This document shows, piece by piece, positions 24,250 through 36,424 of a DNA stretch of 64,000 nucleotides; the stretch's first letter is position 1, and the number at the start of each line of letters is the position of its first letter. The stretch is from Malachius bipustulatus (Eukaryota; Arthropoda; Insecta; Coleoptera; Melyridae). The position numbers and the translations under genes are program-made. Below the pieces are notes generated by a model, which was given only the letters and a program-made list of their open reading frames with translations, ran no database searches and was not told the origin of the DNA. The stretch covers positions 19,093,144 through 19,157,143 of the forward strand of contig OU342634.1 of the NCBI GenBank assembly GCA_910589415.1, given 5' to 3'.

Positions 24250-25560
24250 ATTTAATGAAAATTTTTAGTTTGCGACCGCGGTAGGGATACGGGCATATAA
24301 GGCCGGAACGCGAAGAATCTCTCTCTCTGCTTTTCTTGGGTTCATCCGATTTACTACTGTCTGCAATTAAAGTGTTATTATTGTTTCCGCCCCGTCTGGG
24401 AATAGTGACCGGTGTTACTCTCTGCTCTTCTGAATTTCGTTCGACTTAGTACCGTCCACGAAGTTTTTCTTAAGAATTATTGTTTCCGCCCCGTTCCGGG
24501 AATAGTAACTAGTGCTATTATTTTGTGTACACTTACGCAACCGCCTTAAGAGAGCCGCGACCGTCAGCAAGAGTTTTGAACCCGCAGAATAATAAGGTAG
24601 GTGCGAATAAAATATCGAGTTGAATTTAATTGTGCCCGTTTGTCGAGATTTTATTTATTCCCGTCCCTCACCGAGATTAGCGACGTACCCGATAGATTAG
24701 GCTCATTAGGTGCCAGCAACCCTGTCGTAGCGTAGAGAATTATTTGGCCCTTACTAGGAGTGCACTAGGCGGTGTGTGTACCTACGGACGCGTGATACCT
24801 GACTTTCCATGCGGTGTATGGCCCGGCGAGTCAGGGGTTAACGCCGAAGTAGTTACGCGGCCATATAGGGATTCACCCCGAGGCGTAGGTGTCTTTCCAT
24901 GCGGTGTTAAGCCCGGCCGGATGCCGCACCTCAGGAGTGTCTCCGTGCGAAACTGTGTATCTCTACAAAATTATTGTCTTCAGCAACTATTAGCAGGGTT
25001 ACCCCGCATCACACCTCTCGTTACATTTTTATTCCCGCGCACGGCCGAAGTACTCCGCCGTTCGTCGTATTGTTAATTTTTTTTTGCGAACAAGAACCGT
25101 TGCCCGTACATTTTATTTTATTTAATCCGTATTACATTATTTTACCGACCAGTCGACTCGCTCAGATCAACCGCCGAACCTGCAATAAAATTAGTTTAAT
25201 AAGGGACACAAATAAAGTTTGTTTTCATTTATCTGTGAGTTTTATTTTGTGTGTGTACCGTTACCAATTACAACCGCCTTCTCGCCCACATCTTCGCTCC
25301 GTGAATTGCCCAGCGCTCGTGGCTCCGTGCCTAAAGACCACGTGGCCACGCACGATTTTATTTTATTGATTTTTGCGTCCAACCAACCGACCCCTGGGCT
25401 AATTCCGTCTCCAGTGAGCTACCTTAGGGACAAGGGCACCACAACGGTGTCAATTGTGTGAACAGGTTCGACAGGGAATTCAGCGAGAGATTCCCCGGGG
25501 GAGTAAACCCTTCCAAAAATCTGGCGCCCGAGACATCCGAAGGTGAGTACCGCCAAACCA
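24250..25560 (+). mobile_element. 5' LTR and primer-binding site of a Gypsy-like retrotransposon
   Basis: This stretch is clearly richer in GC than its surroundings. It has a TATA box CATATAA at 24294-24300, polyadenylation signals near 25184 and 25210, and then TGGCGCCCGAGA at 25522. TGGCGCCC complements the 3' end of a lysine tRNA and is the primer site of several Gypsy groups with long LTRs. Internal duplications occur: TTGTTTCCGCCCCG with GGGAATAGT at about 24385 and 24480, and CTTTCCATGCGGTGT at 24802 and 24893. The LTR left boundary is uncertain. No gag/pol frame follows: about 70 bp after the primer site a palindrome is inserted (25632). Short open frames inside the LTR are not genes. 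Confidence 0.55.
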
Positions 25561-25631
25561 CGAAACCGGATCCTCAGAACGCGAACAATCGTCACAAAAC
25601 ATTCGAAAGCTATACTGACTTATTAGGTATA

Positions 25632-26479
25632 CAGTGTGTGTCACAGGCATGGTACACCTCCTTTTTTTTTCTTTTTTTTTTGAGATATTTTTTTGAAATT
25701 TGGTAAGTCGCATATTCTCGATAGAGCGCACTTTTTAGCAGAAAATTGAATTTTTTCCCACATCCGGTTTTTCCGGAAATGTTACCAATTTTTTATTTTT
25801 AAATGGGGACATCCTATATATTATTATATTTTTGGATTCTATACATTTGTACAAATCCAACAATACCACACAAGTACCATTTTAAATGTCAAATTTGTTT
25901 TTATTTATTTTTTTATTTCTCAATTATTATAGTGTGCCATGACTTCAGTTGTGTTCGTCACAGATGCAAAATGGGTACACCAAAATGTCCCTTATTAAGA
26001 GTGCTAGTAGATGGTACCTCGGTACCAATATGGTACCATTTGAAAAAAGTGAATCCAGCTCAAAAAATCATTTCGGTGCGCATAATTTATCCATAAATCA
26101 CTTAATTTAGTACTTTGAACAAAAATTCGATTTTTCTAGCATTAGATGATCCGATTGGAGTAAAACGAAATAGTCATGGCACACTATAATTGAGAAATAA
26201 AAAATTTAATAAAAACAAATTTGACATTTAAAATGGTACTTATGTGGTATTGTTGGATTCGTACAAATGTATAGAATCCAAAAATATAATAATATATAGG
26301 GTGTCCCATTTAAAAATAAAAAGTTGGTAACATTTCCGGAAAAACTGGATGTGGGAAAACATTCAATTTTCTGCTAAAAAGTGCGCTCTATCGAGAATAT
26401 GCAACGTACCAAATTTCAAAAAAATATCTCAAAAAATAAAGAAAAAAAAGGGGGTGTACCATGCCTGTGACACACACTG
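25632..26479. mobile_element. Large palindromic (foldback) transposon, 848 bp, TA-flanked
   Basis: Starting with CAGTGTGTGTCACAGGCATG and ending with its complement, the two arms pair almost completely for about 310 bp each, around a unique centre of about 230 bp (25930-26170). TA flanks both ends (25630-25631, 26480-26481), as in Tc1/mariner-type insertion. An inner GGGTGTCCC-type word is also present in the arms. It interrupts the retrotransposon leader next to it. Confidence 0.8.
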
Positions 26480-26662
26480 TATTCTCCTTCCACCGATATC
26501 TCACTTTTTGTATAAGTACCCCTATACTCAATACTCACACGGTATTTTCCAACTCTATTCGGATTTTGGATCAAGTTGGCTTATGGATTATGAGAATGCA
26601 TCAACCATATCATAAATTACCACACACAATACCACAATGAAAATCAAACTTAAAAGTTAATA

Positions 26663-27337
26663 CAGGGTGTCGCATTTATAAGATTTTAACCCCCATATTT
26701 TAGTTATTTAAATAAACACAGAATTGAAAATGCGCACAGTCACATACTTAACCGAATTTAGAATTTTAAGCTCAGACTAGTACGAATTGACAAATAGGGA
26801 CGATTCTCAATATTTTGTTTCGCGTTAGAGATATCGAAAAAAGAAAAAGTTGTTCAGAATATTTTTTATGCCCTTACACCAATTTTCATGACAAAATTCG
26901 CATTTTTAATTTAATTATTAATTTAATTTAATATTAATTTAATAATTAATTATTTAATTTAAAAAATCGAAATAATTCGGTTGTTTGGTGATAATGCGAA
27001 TTAAAAATTAAATAATTAATAATTAAATTAATATTAAATTAAATTAATAATTAAATAAAAAATGCGAATTTTGTCATGAAAATTGGTGTATGGGCATAAA
27101 AAATATTCTAAACAACTTTTTCTAATAACTTTTTTCGATATCTCTAACGCGAAACAAGATATTGAGAATCGGCCCTATTTGTCAATTCGTAGTTAGGCTG
27201 AGCTTAAAATTCTGAATTCGGTTAAGTATCTTAAAAAATAGGACCCATCACCATTTATGACTGTGTGAATTTTCAAATCTATATTCATTTAAATAACTAA
27301 AATATGGGGGTGTCTTCATCTTAAATGCGACACCCTG
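26663..27337. mobile_element. Foldback transposon, 675 bp, TA-flanked
   Basis: CAGGGTGTCGCATTTA at the left end and TAAATGCGACACCCTG at the right end are complementary, and arms of about 300 bp pair with some mismatches (for example the words CATATTTTAGTTATTTAAAT and GAGATATCGAAAA). TA lies on both sides. The middle is a very AT-rich inner palindrome made of TTAATTATTAATTTAATT words. Confidence 0.78.
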
Positions 27338-28042
27338 TATATACATATTTATAAAACCTCCCTATTGATAATTAATTGTCATTATTCATGTAATAAGTCC
27401 ACAATCTGTATTGTATTATAGTATAATATTATAGGATTACGTAGCATATAAATTTCGTTTCCCTTCATTAATTATTTGTGTAATTCTTACTTTTCAATTA
27501 TGTAGGTACCTATTGTAATATTTTTCAATTGATTAATAATTTAATTAGCGTCGTTTTGGTTTTAGTCCAGGAATATATTTTCATCCGAAAAACATGAATC
27601 TTAAATTTTTCAAACAACTTGCGAAAAAATGCGGAGCTTTTTTTTGAAATTTTGAAATTTTTTACCCCAAGACTATATGTCCAGTAGTACCCGAGATACG
27701 GTCGCTTACCTACCTTAATGAAACATCCTGTACAATTTATTACTTTGACCTGTTTTTGCGAAGTTGCCCGAAGTATGCCGTGCGATTTAAGAAGATCGTG
27801 TCGCAGAATTTTTCCTGTACTTTCCTAGTCCGATCCCGTTTTTCAAAAGTCAATCAGAAAATGTAATTTTTTGCCAAAAAAGTGCAAATTTTTTTTCAAG
27901 TACGGTCCTGAATTTTCAATTTGCCAGCAGGTCTCTTGAAGTGCCTCAGTAGAAGAGTGTTTCTTCTAAATTTCGTTGGATTTCATCAAACCGTTGTAAA
28001 GATAAAATCGTTAAAAAATCAAGCCTAAACATTGAATAGTTA

Positions 28043-28162
28043 TTTATGTATCAAGGGAGTTGAGGATGTTAATTACAGAGGGCAACATATTGCAATCCCG
28101 AGGGACGTTAGTTGTTAAGTTGCCCGAGGTTATTAACATCTAATAACTCCCGTGATACATAA
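28043..28162. repeat. Hairpin element (~120 bp)
   Basis: TTTATGTATCAAGGGAGTT on the left pairs with AACTCCCGTGATACATAA on the right, and GTTAATTACAGAGGGCAAC pairs with GTTGCCCGAGGTTATTAAC within. It forms a single hairpin with a short loop. It is probably a small MITE; a target duplication was not found. Confidence 0.5.
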
Positions 28163-28650
28163 TCTATTTTATTTCATACTAATACATTATAAGGTTTTTT
28201 TATGTTTTTTTAAAAAACATAACTTTGATATGCCACTGTCATATGGGACACTCTGTATACTCCAAAATAATTTTAAATTATGGCCATTGTGATCCTGTAC
28301 TTGAATTTTCAAAAAGTTTTTTGAAAAAGTCCATCGTTTGGCCTACAGAGACCGCTTCGAATAAGCTGGGACACCCTGTATATATATTTTTCTTAATATT
28401 TTTTATTTTTTTTAATTATTATCATTATTTTTTTTTTCAGGACCACGGAATCATATGGGTGTCAACGAGCGGATAGTGCACACATATGATACTTAATACC
28501 TAATTATTGTAAACAAAAAGAAAAATTTAACAAACAATACACCAAGCAGCAAGCTATGAAAACCATAATAAAAAGAGAATATTATATGACAGTATAAAGT
28601 ATGTACAACATCGCCCAAAAGGCGGTTTTATACTCAAAGTTGGATTCTGG

Positions 28651-28826
28651 CTAATTTAGAAAATTTATTGACTGCCCTATACACACGTCTGCTGATTTGG
28701 TTAGAAAAAGATTAATTATATCCGATGGCATTTTAATTGCATTGAGTTGTAGGAGGTTATCTATAAGTTCTAGTCTTGCATCATAGTATTTTGGGCACAT
28801 GAAAATTATATGACCGATCATATCCT
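28651..28826 (-). pseudogene. LINE ORF2 C-terminal relic
   Basis: On the minus strand a frame of about 58 codons reads through the pattern D-M-I-G-H-I-I-F-M-C-P-K-Y and then L-I-D-N-L-L-Q-L, followed by a C-terminal helix-like stretch and a stop at 28651. The H-I-I-F-x-C-P-x-Y motif is typical of the very C-terminus of Jockey/I-type non-LTR polymerases. The upstream body of the polymerase is missing (broken 5' of 28826). Confidence 0.62.
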
Positions 28827-30934
28827 GAGTGAAGTGTTATTTTTGCGTATTTTTACTTTACCGACTGGACTATCATTAGTCAAAGCTATTTTTTTTTAAG
28901 TTTCATACCCTTACTGTATCTTGAAAACGAAGCATTTGCAGACCCATGAGAACTTTCAATTTTAAAATCACTCAAATAATCGGCTGTTAAATTTATTGTA
29001 GATACTTCATTACTACCCTGTATTAATGTAATGTTACAGACGTAACTAACTGAAATTGGAAAATTTTCAAATTACCAATTTTTTTAAATTAGAAGCCTAT
29101 TTTTTTTTTGTCTAATGTTTTAGTGTATTTTTTTGGTTATACATATAATCGGAGTTCGCCATCAACTTTGTTATTTTCAATACCTATATGTGTATAGTTT
29201 GCTATCAATATTATATCGCATTTTGTTCTGCGTAAAATTATACATATACCTATTGACTAGATTTATGTGAAATGAGTTTTTAGGTACCTACCTTTCTTTA
29301 CTATTATGATTGTTCACCGGTTTTTATTTTTGGGAGAAGAATTCGATTTAAAACATAATAACATCTCGAATATTTACCAAACACACTGCAGACGTAGTTC
29401 CTGTATGTGCATGTAGTTGCCACTCTCCGCACTGTTCTCGAGAATGGTTGATGGATACCAAAAAATTGATTGGAACGGAAATTGTTTTGGAAAGACACCG
29501 ATTGTTTTATGAAAATACAAAGACGCATTTTTTATAATGTTTGCAAGATGTTTTCTATACAATTTTAAATCTTATCTCATTTACATGGGAAATGTCCCAG
29601 ATAGAACTTGTAACCAACACACTAGATTTCCATTAGGCTAACTTCAAATGGACGACAGAGCCGCAACATCCTTTGATGTTCATGTGGAAGTAGTTGAGGT
29701 TTACTAACATAGCCTAGGCTGGACAGAGGTGATCTGGCAGTTGCATGCCAAAACGCAGTAGGTATATATAGGATCGGATGCAAAGGCCGGGGTGTTGTGT
29801 TCATGAAACTATAAGAGGGCGGTACTACTTTGAGCTGCTGTCAGAGTTAATTTAATCAATTGGACTTTACATGGTTTGATGTGGAGGCAAAGCAAATTTC
29901 ATTTCCCCTACACAGGAAGTTGACATTTCTGGTGAGTGCATCGCTCAAAACTATCAGTAAATGGAGAATTTAAGCTGGACAGAGTTAAGAGAATTACACT
30001 AAGTGAGTTTGAAACAATTAATATCAATGTCTAATAACTGAGTAGGTATTCATGCAGTAGAAACTTTGCACTAATTTGAATCTGACGCTGAATCTGATAT
30101 TAAACTGTCGCCAATGCTTGATAAGTAAATTTTGTTTCATGTAATTGAATAATAAGTTGGCTATGTAGGTACATCAATAAATAATTCAATTTTGAAGTGC
30201 ATGAGCAAGTTAAGTTAACTGTTTCACCGCCCGATAGAGGGATATGGTAGAGATGCACGTTCTAATATGAAGTCCGAAAATTCACTTCATTTAAATAAAT
30301 AAATTAGTTTAACTTCTTGACTTGTATTGCAGCCGATAAAATAAATAATATTACAGTTGAATGAAAATGAATAGCAAATAATTCCTCGGTGCATTAAAAC
30401 ATGGGAACTGGTTTCGTTTCTATTGAAATAATTTGTCTCCGTTTGTCAATAGACAAACTCCTGATGTATTTCCAAACAAATACATAACTTAGTTACGTAA
30501 TCAACAATCTCCTTTTCGACGCCGAGGTTTGGAGTTTTTTTTTCGAAGCCGCTAGTTAAGTAAGAATGAATTTGAGGAAGAACTATTTGAAGAGAATTTG
30601 TGCGAAGTTTCCTAACGTTCCGAAGCCGGGAGTTTGCATTTCCAAGGAAAGGAAGGACAGTGCTGGTGGGAGATCAGCGATGTTGTCCGATGTCGAATAA
30701 ACCCCTCTACACACAGGCTATAGATTATGATAAGAATTAAAGAGAAGATGCAGCTTATTATTTCGATTCTGGTGCGAAAAAGTGCCTCTATTTCATAGTC
30801 ACCAAGTCAAAAATATTTAAACGGACAAGATAAAGTGCTATATAGGTAAGTTCATCGGGCACTTCTGCGCTCCAGGCATGGCGCACTCACAACGGAGAAT
30901 TTGATTAACAACTCCACAATATAGAGCAAGAGCC
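28827..30934. other. Repeat-derived intergenic DNA, including a diverged duplicated block
   Basis: A terminus of the family found at 53915-54664 (TACTTTACCGACTGG, about 28855) lies near the start. The part 29625-30000 is a collinear, diverged relative of 43740-44100 (shared words CCTTTGATGT, TTGAGGTT, GATGCAAAG, TTTCATT, GACATTTCTG). No gene is supported in it. Confidence 0.45.
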
Positions 30935-32135
30935 CGCGACTGCCAGATCTTCGCTATTTTATTATTATAAAAGCTATGAAAGTTTTCTGCGCGTGTCTCC
31001 AGCAAGGTGGGAACGATGCAGCGACTATGAAGTTTGGATCATCGTGACTTTAGCAGCTAACAGCAACTGAAGAAGTTGTATAGAAACATTCCTTAAAATC
31101 TTGAAAGTATAGTGTATTTGTTTAAAGCTTAAAGTGAATATATATGAAATAAAAAAATAGGCGAAAAATATCCTGTAGACAAGGGAGCTTTAGAGCTTTA
31201 ATTGAAGTTTTGGAGATACCTACATAGGGTGTATAAATGATTCGAGTTTAAATCTAATATTTTTTGAATATCTACAAACTGGCTTATCAGAATCACTCAA
31301 AATTTCTGACAATTGTTTTACCTACATGAATAATTGATACTCCCAACAAAAAATTATTTATTCCAGTGGCGGAGACCTGGGTTTGACATTACCTATTTTT
31401 AAAATAATTTCTACGCCACTGACTTTAATTGAAATGTGACATTTTTGGAGGATACTTCGTTTTGTTTAGAGGAGAAAAATCGCCTTACTTTTTTTGAGTT
31501 GGTACCTCCAGAAATAATTAATCATTTCTGTGATCGCTATATTGCAGTGTGTTGCATTACAAAAAACTTGCATGGGTGCCTACGCATTGAGTAATATCTT
31601 GAAGACGCGTTCTACGGCAAAAGCATAGGATGAATTTTCTTCCCTAAACAGCACGAGGTATCTATCAAAAATGTCATCATATTTCCATTAAAGTCAGTGT
31701 AGTAGAAATTATTAAAAAAAAAGGTAACAACATGGCCAGATCTCAGCCACTGGATTGAAGTTTACATTGTGTCACATCGTGTATTTCAATTAGTACAATT
31801 ATTATTGTCAAAAATTTTGAGTTATTGTGATCAGCCAGTTTGTAGATATTCAAAAAATAATAAAATAGTATCTCAAAACCTAAACCAATGTCTAACAGAA
31901 AATTTTTCGCCTATTTTTGTATTTACTACTACTTTGCTTTTCAATTTTAAAAAATTAGCCTTTATGCTGTCACGATTTTGAGGAGTGATTTTATACAACT
32001 TCTTCAGCTATTGCCTGCCAAAGCCACGATGATCCAAACTTCATAGTCGCTTCATCGTTCCTACCTGTGTTGGAAACATGCGCGGAGAAATTTTCAGCTT
32101 TTATAAAATAACGGATGAGGTCTGGAAGTCGCGGA
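30935..32135. mobile_element. 1.2-kb foldback element with coding-like arm ends
   Basis: The left arm (about 30935-31495) and right arm (about 31620-32135) are complementary with moderate divergence, around a spacer of about 120 bp. Matching pieces include GACTATGAAGTTTGGATCATCGTG at 31024 with its complement near 32030, ATATCTACAAACTGGCT with AGCCAGTTTGTAGATAT, and CCAGTGGCGGAGA with TCTCAGCCACTGG. The outer 140 bp of the right arm has an open minus-strand frame (31991-32179) whose residues are mirrored, with stops, in the left arm. Fragments of the same family are at 1440-1765 and 19490-19690. Confidence 0.6.
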
Positions 32136-32464
32136 TTGATTTGTTTGATTGTATTATTAATTATGCTTGATTGAATCACGCTTTATTAATTGTTAACGAT
32201 TATTAGGGACATAAAATTATTGTAAAAAATTAAAGACAATTAATTTTTTTACCATTTAATAATATGATATATACGTACAATAATTTTAAAGTATTTACCT
32301 ATTTAATTTGAATATATTATGTCATACTTTCTTATTATCATAGTAGATTTGGATATACGTATATTATACACCTATGTAGTATATTTTGTATCATGTTAAG
32401 CTACCGAAAACATAATTTAGGTACCTATAGTTATAGACATTGTAAAAAAAAAAAAAATGTTTCG

Positions 32465-32626
32465 TTCGCAACTGCGGTAGACGTCATCAGCGATTAAGTG
32501 TATTGTCAGCCTTGACTGACAGCAGCTAGTTTTCAGCTCGGTTTTCAGTGACACGAGGAGTGATAGCATCGCTTGCGCACACACGTGACAGCTGATGATG
32601 TCTACCACAGTTGTGGAGGTAACGTT
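32465..32626. repeat. Short inverted repeat (~160 bp)
   Basis: CAACTGCGGTAGACGTCATCAGC at about 32468 pairs with GCTGATGATGTCTACCACAGTTG ending near 32618, with two or three mismatches; the loop is about 110 bp and less AT-rich than the surroundings. The nature is unknown: a small MITE or a chance remnant. Confidence 0.4.
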
Positions 32627-34288
32627 CGGGCAAATATCCAAGGACCACGGGAGATAAAGCACCCCGGAAATACTTATGATTTTTGTTTCAATCAGAATAT
32701 TTTTTTACAGATCATTTTACGGATTAGAATTTCACAATTTCAGATTTAATCTCAGATATGATTTTTTTTTGCAATGTCTACCTAAATTAAATTTTCATGT
32801 GCTCACACTATTATGCACATACGAATCTACACTTATACACATACATATATAATTTTCAATATTTCATCTAATACACATATACGTATTACATACAACAAAA
32901 AAATGGACCTTGGATATTATAATAAATAAAGAAACATATTTTTTGTGCTTATATTGGGTTTGGGTTCATTTTATCGAGTCCATGCATATTAAATAGTGTC
33001 CAAAAAACATGCAGACAAGCACAGCTGATTAATATTTTTTTTAGCAAATCCGAAGCGAGTAGCCGAAAATTGCACTAGTCTGATATGACATACGGAAGAG
33101 TCAACAAAAAGGATTAAACAGCTGTACACGTTTTCAAAGATCTTTTTGTCTTCTATACCTACTTGCTCATCTGGCTCTGGAGTTCCGTAAAATGAGCCTA
33201 AACTCAATATAAATGTTTTTTCTTATACATGGTAGAGTATGAGGGGAATATCTCTAAGAGATAGACACTTTTTTTCTTTCACGTGCTGAAGTCGTATACT
33301 GTCACATATCCAGACATTTTTTGAAATTATAGTGCTCTATGAATTTCGTTCCAAGATGCCCTTTATACAGGATGAGTCGGTTTTTTGTAGCAGAACAGTT
33401 TACAGAAAACCTTTTTTAAGGATTAAAAGTTCCGATAAACATATGGCCGGAAAAGCAAAGAAAAAAGATACAGGGGCGGTTTTTTTTTTAATTTTTTCGT
33501 CGCATACTTGAGCATTTTCAATATTTTAATTAAAACAGCTCATTTATTATAATTTAGAGCGGATACTACGCCCACGGACTTACAAGACCTTACGTATCAG
33601 CGGTGGACTCCCTGGAGATTTATTATAAAAAAAATAAATACTTATAAATATTCGAAATTCCCCAGAGTCATTTAGTAAATTAAGTCTAAACTTCATCATA
33701 TCGCAAAAGCTAATTTTTTCGACATTAAAAATATTATTGTTATCTTTGGATATAAAAGAAATATGATTTATTAATAATAAAATAGATGCATCTTTATTAT
33801 TATTAATATTATTATTATATTATTATTTATGTTATTAATAAAATAATAAACATAATAATTTTATATAAAAAGATGACAATTAAAATAAGTTAAAATAATG
33901 TCCATAACCAGAAACATGACCGCAACCGGAAATTGACAAGAGTATTTAGGCAGTGGAAATTGATAATAGATTACCCCAGTCAGGATTACCACATAATAAA
34001 GCTTAGGGAGGGAGACGGTGATTATGTGGTGAAGTTATAGATTAATATAGATTACCTACATATTAAATTACATACCTATACATAGAATTGGAATTACCTT
34101 ATAGTTAATCATTTGATGTAAAGTGCAGTAGTTGGTGGATTTGTGTATGCAAATGGAATAGTACATTATAAAATTAGTTTATAATGTAAGGGATTATGGC
34201 AGGAGTGATAATGTTGATTGGAGCTCAGTGAATGCAACATGAAAACAACTGACATAATCCCACATTATGGACGAATTCTCATACGATA

Positions 34289-34618
34289 GTTTATAGGCGA
34301 CTAGCGTTTTAATTTAATAATGCTGACAGGATTATTAAAGAATAAATATTCTAATTCATTTCATTAAAAAATATTAAACTGTTCAAAAGCAATCTTTGAA
34401 CGATCACGTATGGGTACGTTGACAACGACGTCAAACAATACGTTACTAATAATTCAGATCTATTTTAGTAGTTGTTACTATGGTAAGTATTGACAGTTCT
34501 GTGCCATAAAGTGCACATTCTGGCACATCATTATGGCACGGATGCTTCAAAGTGACGGATTATAAACGATTTTGCCATTCATAATCACAGCATTCTAATA
34601 CTCTAGTCGCCTATAAAC
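34289..34618. mobile_element. MITE (330 bp)
   Basis: GTTTATAGGCGACTAG at 34289 is matched by CTAGTCGCCTATAAAC ending at 34618, and a further CAGCAT/ATGCTG pair lies inside. No coding region; no clear target duplication. Confidence 0.55.
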
Positions 34619-35239
34619 GTCCTTTATGCAGACGTCGGAAGAAAATTTCATGTCTGAGATTGAATATCTAAGTACCTATAAAACGGTAAAATAAAAACTG
34701 ACACTATAGGTACAGTTTTACAATATTTTATCCCTTTATATTTATATACCTACTCATTTTTCCAAATTTCAATGTCCTGACCTGGCGGTGCCCCCCTTCC
34801 TCAGAGGGATCGGCCTTATTAATGTGATGTGACGTTATATTAACGTCGCGACGCTGTAAAGCGACGCCATATAATATGAAGAAATTATTATTTTCACCAA
34901 AGTCAGGAAGAAATAATTAGCATTTAGGAATTATTCAAGTATTAAAATATTAAAATCCAAGTAAAGAAATCGACAACAACAAAATAAGGGAGGTTTTTTA
35001 TGTTCGTATCAGTTGTTTAAAGAAAGAGCCTCTATATAGGAAGGAACGGAAAACAAGACACAATTCAGCAAAAATATTAAAATATGTATTAAATTCAAGC
35101 AAATAAATGCAAAGCCAAGAGGAAAACAAGATAAGAAGTTGCTGTTGTTTAAGTCCAGCACCTATATAAAGGGACGGAAATTTAATCGCAGTTTTTTATT
35201 TTCAAAGCCGCTTGTTTTGAAAACGGCTCGAGATATCGG

Positions 35240-35345
35240 ACAACTGCTAATTACATGCCATTATCTCAACTTTTTAAGCGTTATCCTATTGTGTAGATGA
35301 AATTTTTATACAGGGTGATAGAAAAGATTTTTCGTCACCGCGTGT
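35240..35345. mobile_element. Core of the modular foldback family (partial)
   Basis: TTTTTATACAGGGTGATAGAAAAGATTTTTCGTCACC with GATGAAATTTTTATAC and GTATAAAAATTTCATTC around it reproduces the centre of the palindromes at 52205-53053 and 56499-57347, including the preceding GGCTCGAGATATCGGA word. The outer arms are missing. Confidence 0.6.
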
Positions 35346-35499
35346 ATAAAAATTTCATTCACACAATTTAAAGATAATGCTTCAAAAGTTGTGACCAAGA
35401 TCTTTTGTGTCTCCCTTTCTGGTGACTATTCATGTATTTTTGATACACAAATACACTAAATCTGTGATTTTTTTATAGCTTAACAAATAGTACGAGGAA

Positions 35500-36005
35500 G
35501 TCACAACATACAACATACAACATACAACATACAACATACAACATGCAACAATATCGTATTACATCTTGAATAAGTTATATTTTTCTAAAGATTATAAACA
35601 CCAATCTGCAACAGTTGTTTCTAGGTACTATTATAGGATAACGTTATTATGACACTGAGAATAATTGATAGAGGTATCGTAAAATGGGGTAATTTGGGAC
35701 GCCAGTTTTATTTGTCACATTTTTTTATGGTCAAAAATTACATTCCATTTCTGGTCGCACAGAACTAACCCAAAGTGTAACAAGTACGCAAATGGTTGAC
35801 AGTATAAGCTATACGATGCCAAGAAAATGGAAAACTTTTTCAAAAGATATATGGATGTCCCACATAACCCCCGTCGTCCCAAATGACCCCACTTTACACC
35901 GGTATCTATATGAAGAATTATCATCAGACTGGAAAATTAATTTTAATTTACTTAATGTAACTCAGCATCACGCCATTCGAATTCCTTCTGAAACATGAAG
36001 TAAAT
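35500..36005. repeat. Duplicate of the receptor-gene 3' end (block A)
   Basis: This block is a direct, diverged copy of 36990-37504. It includes a (CATACAA)n tract, the words ATATCGTATTACATCTTGAATA and GGTATCGTAAAATGGGGTAA, and, at 35955-36005, the last 16 codons plus stop of the GABA receptor gene on the minus strand with a few substitutions. As a copy of a coding end without TM4 it cannot be functional alone. Confidence 0.75.
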
Positions 36006-36424
36006 AAATAGGATAACGCTTTAAAAGTTGTGACCAAGAAGATCTTTTCTGTCTCCCTTTTTGGTGACTATTAATGTATTTTTGAAAAAAAAATACACTA
36101 AATCTATAATTTTTATAGCTTAACAAATGGTACGAGGAAGTTTAGACTCAATTTACTTAAAAACTTTGGGAATTTATAACATTTAAAAGTACCTGCACCT
36201 TTTTTTTTGTAAGAAATCTCCAGGGAATCCAACGGCTGATAAGTTAGGCCTTGTAAGTCCATGGGCGTAGAAGTTGTTGCGCGAAAAAGGGATTACATTT
36301 TCTTCGTTTTGTGTGCCCTAAATTATAATAAGTAACCTCTTTGTATAAAATTAAAATATTCAGAAATGCCCAAGTTATGGGATGAACACTGAAAAAAATT
36401 GTTTCATTTTTTTTTCTAAGCTTT

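Noticed and set aside
24744..25706. Several overlapping plus-strand frames
   Set aside because: They fall in a GC-richer LTR-like region that has a TATA box, polyadenylation signals and a primer site; the frames overlap one another and lack motifs.
25803..26615. Open frames in the palindrome at 25632-26479
   Set aside because: They are mirror-image products of the two arms and carry no protein motif.
29304..29804. Minus-strand frames beyond the receptor gene, considered as missing TM4 exons
   Set aside because: The true TM4 exon was found at 37449-37615, in phase and ending in a stop; these frames show no channel motif.
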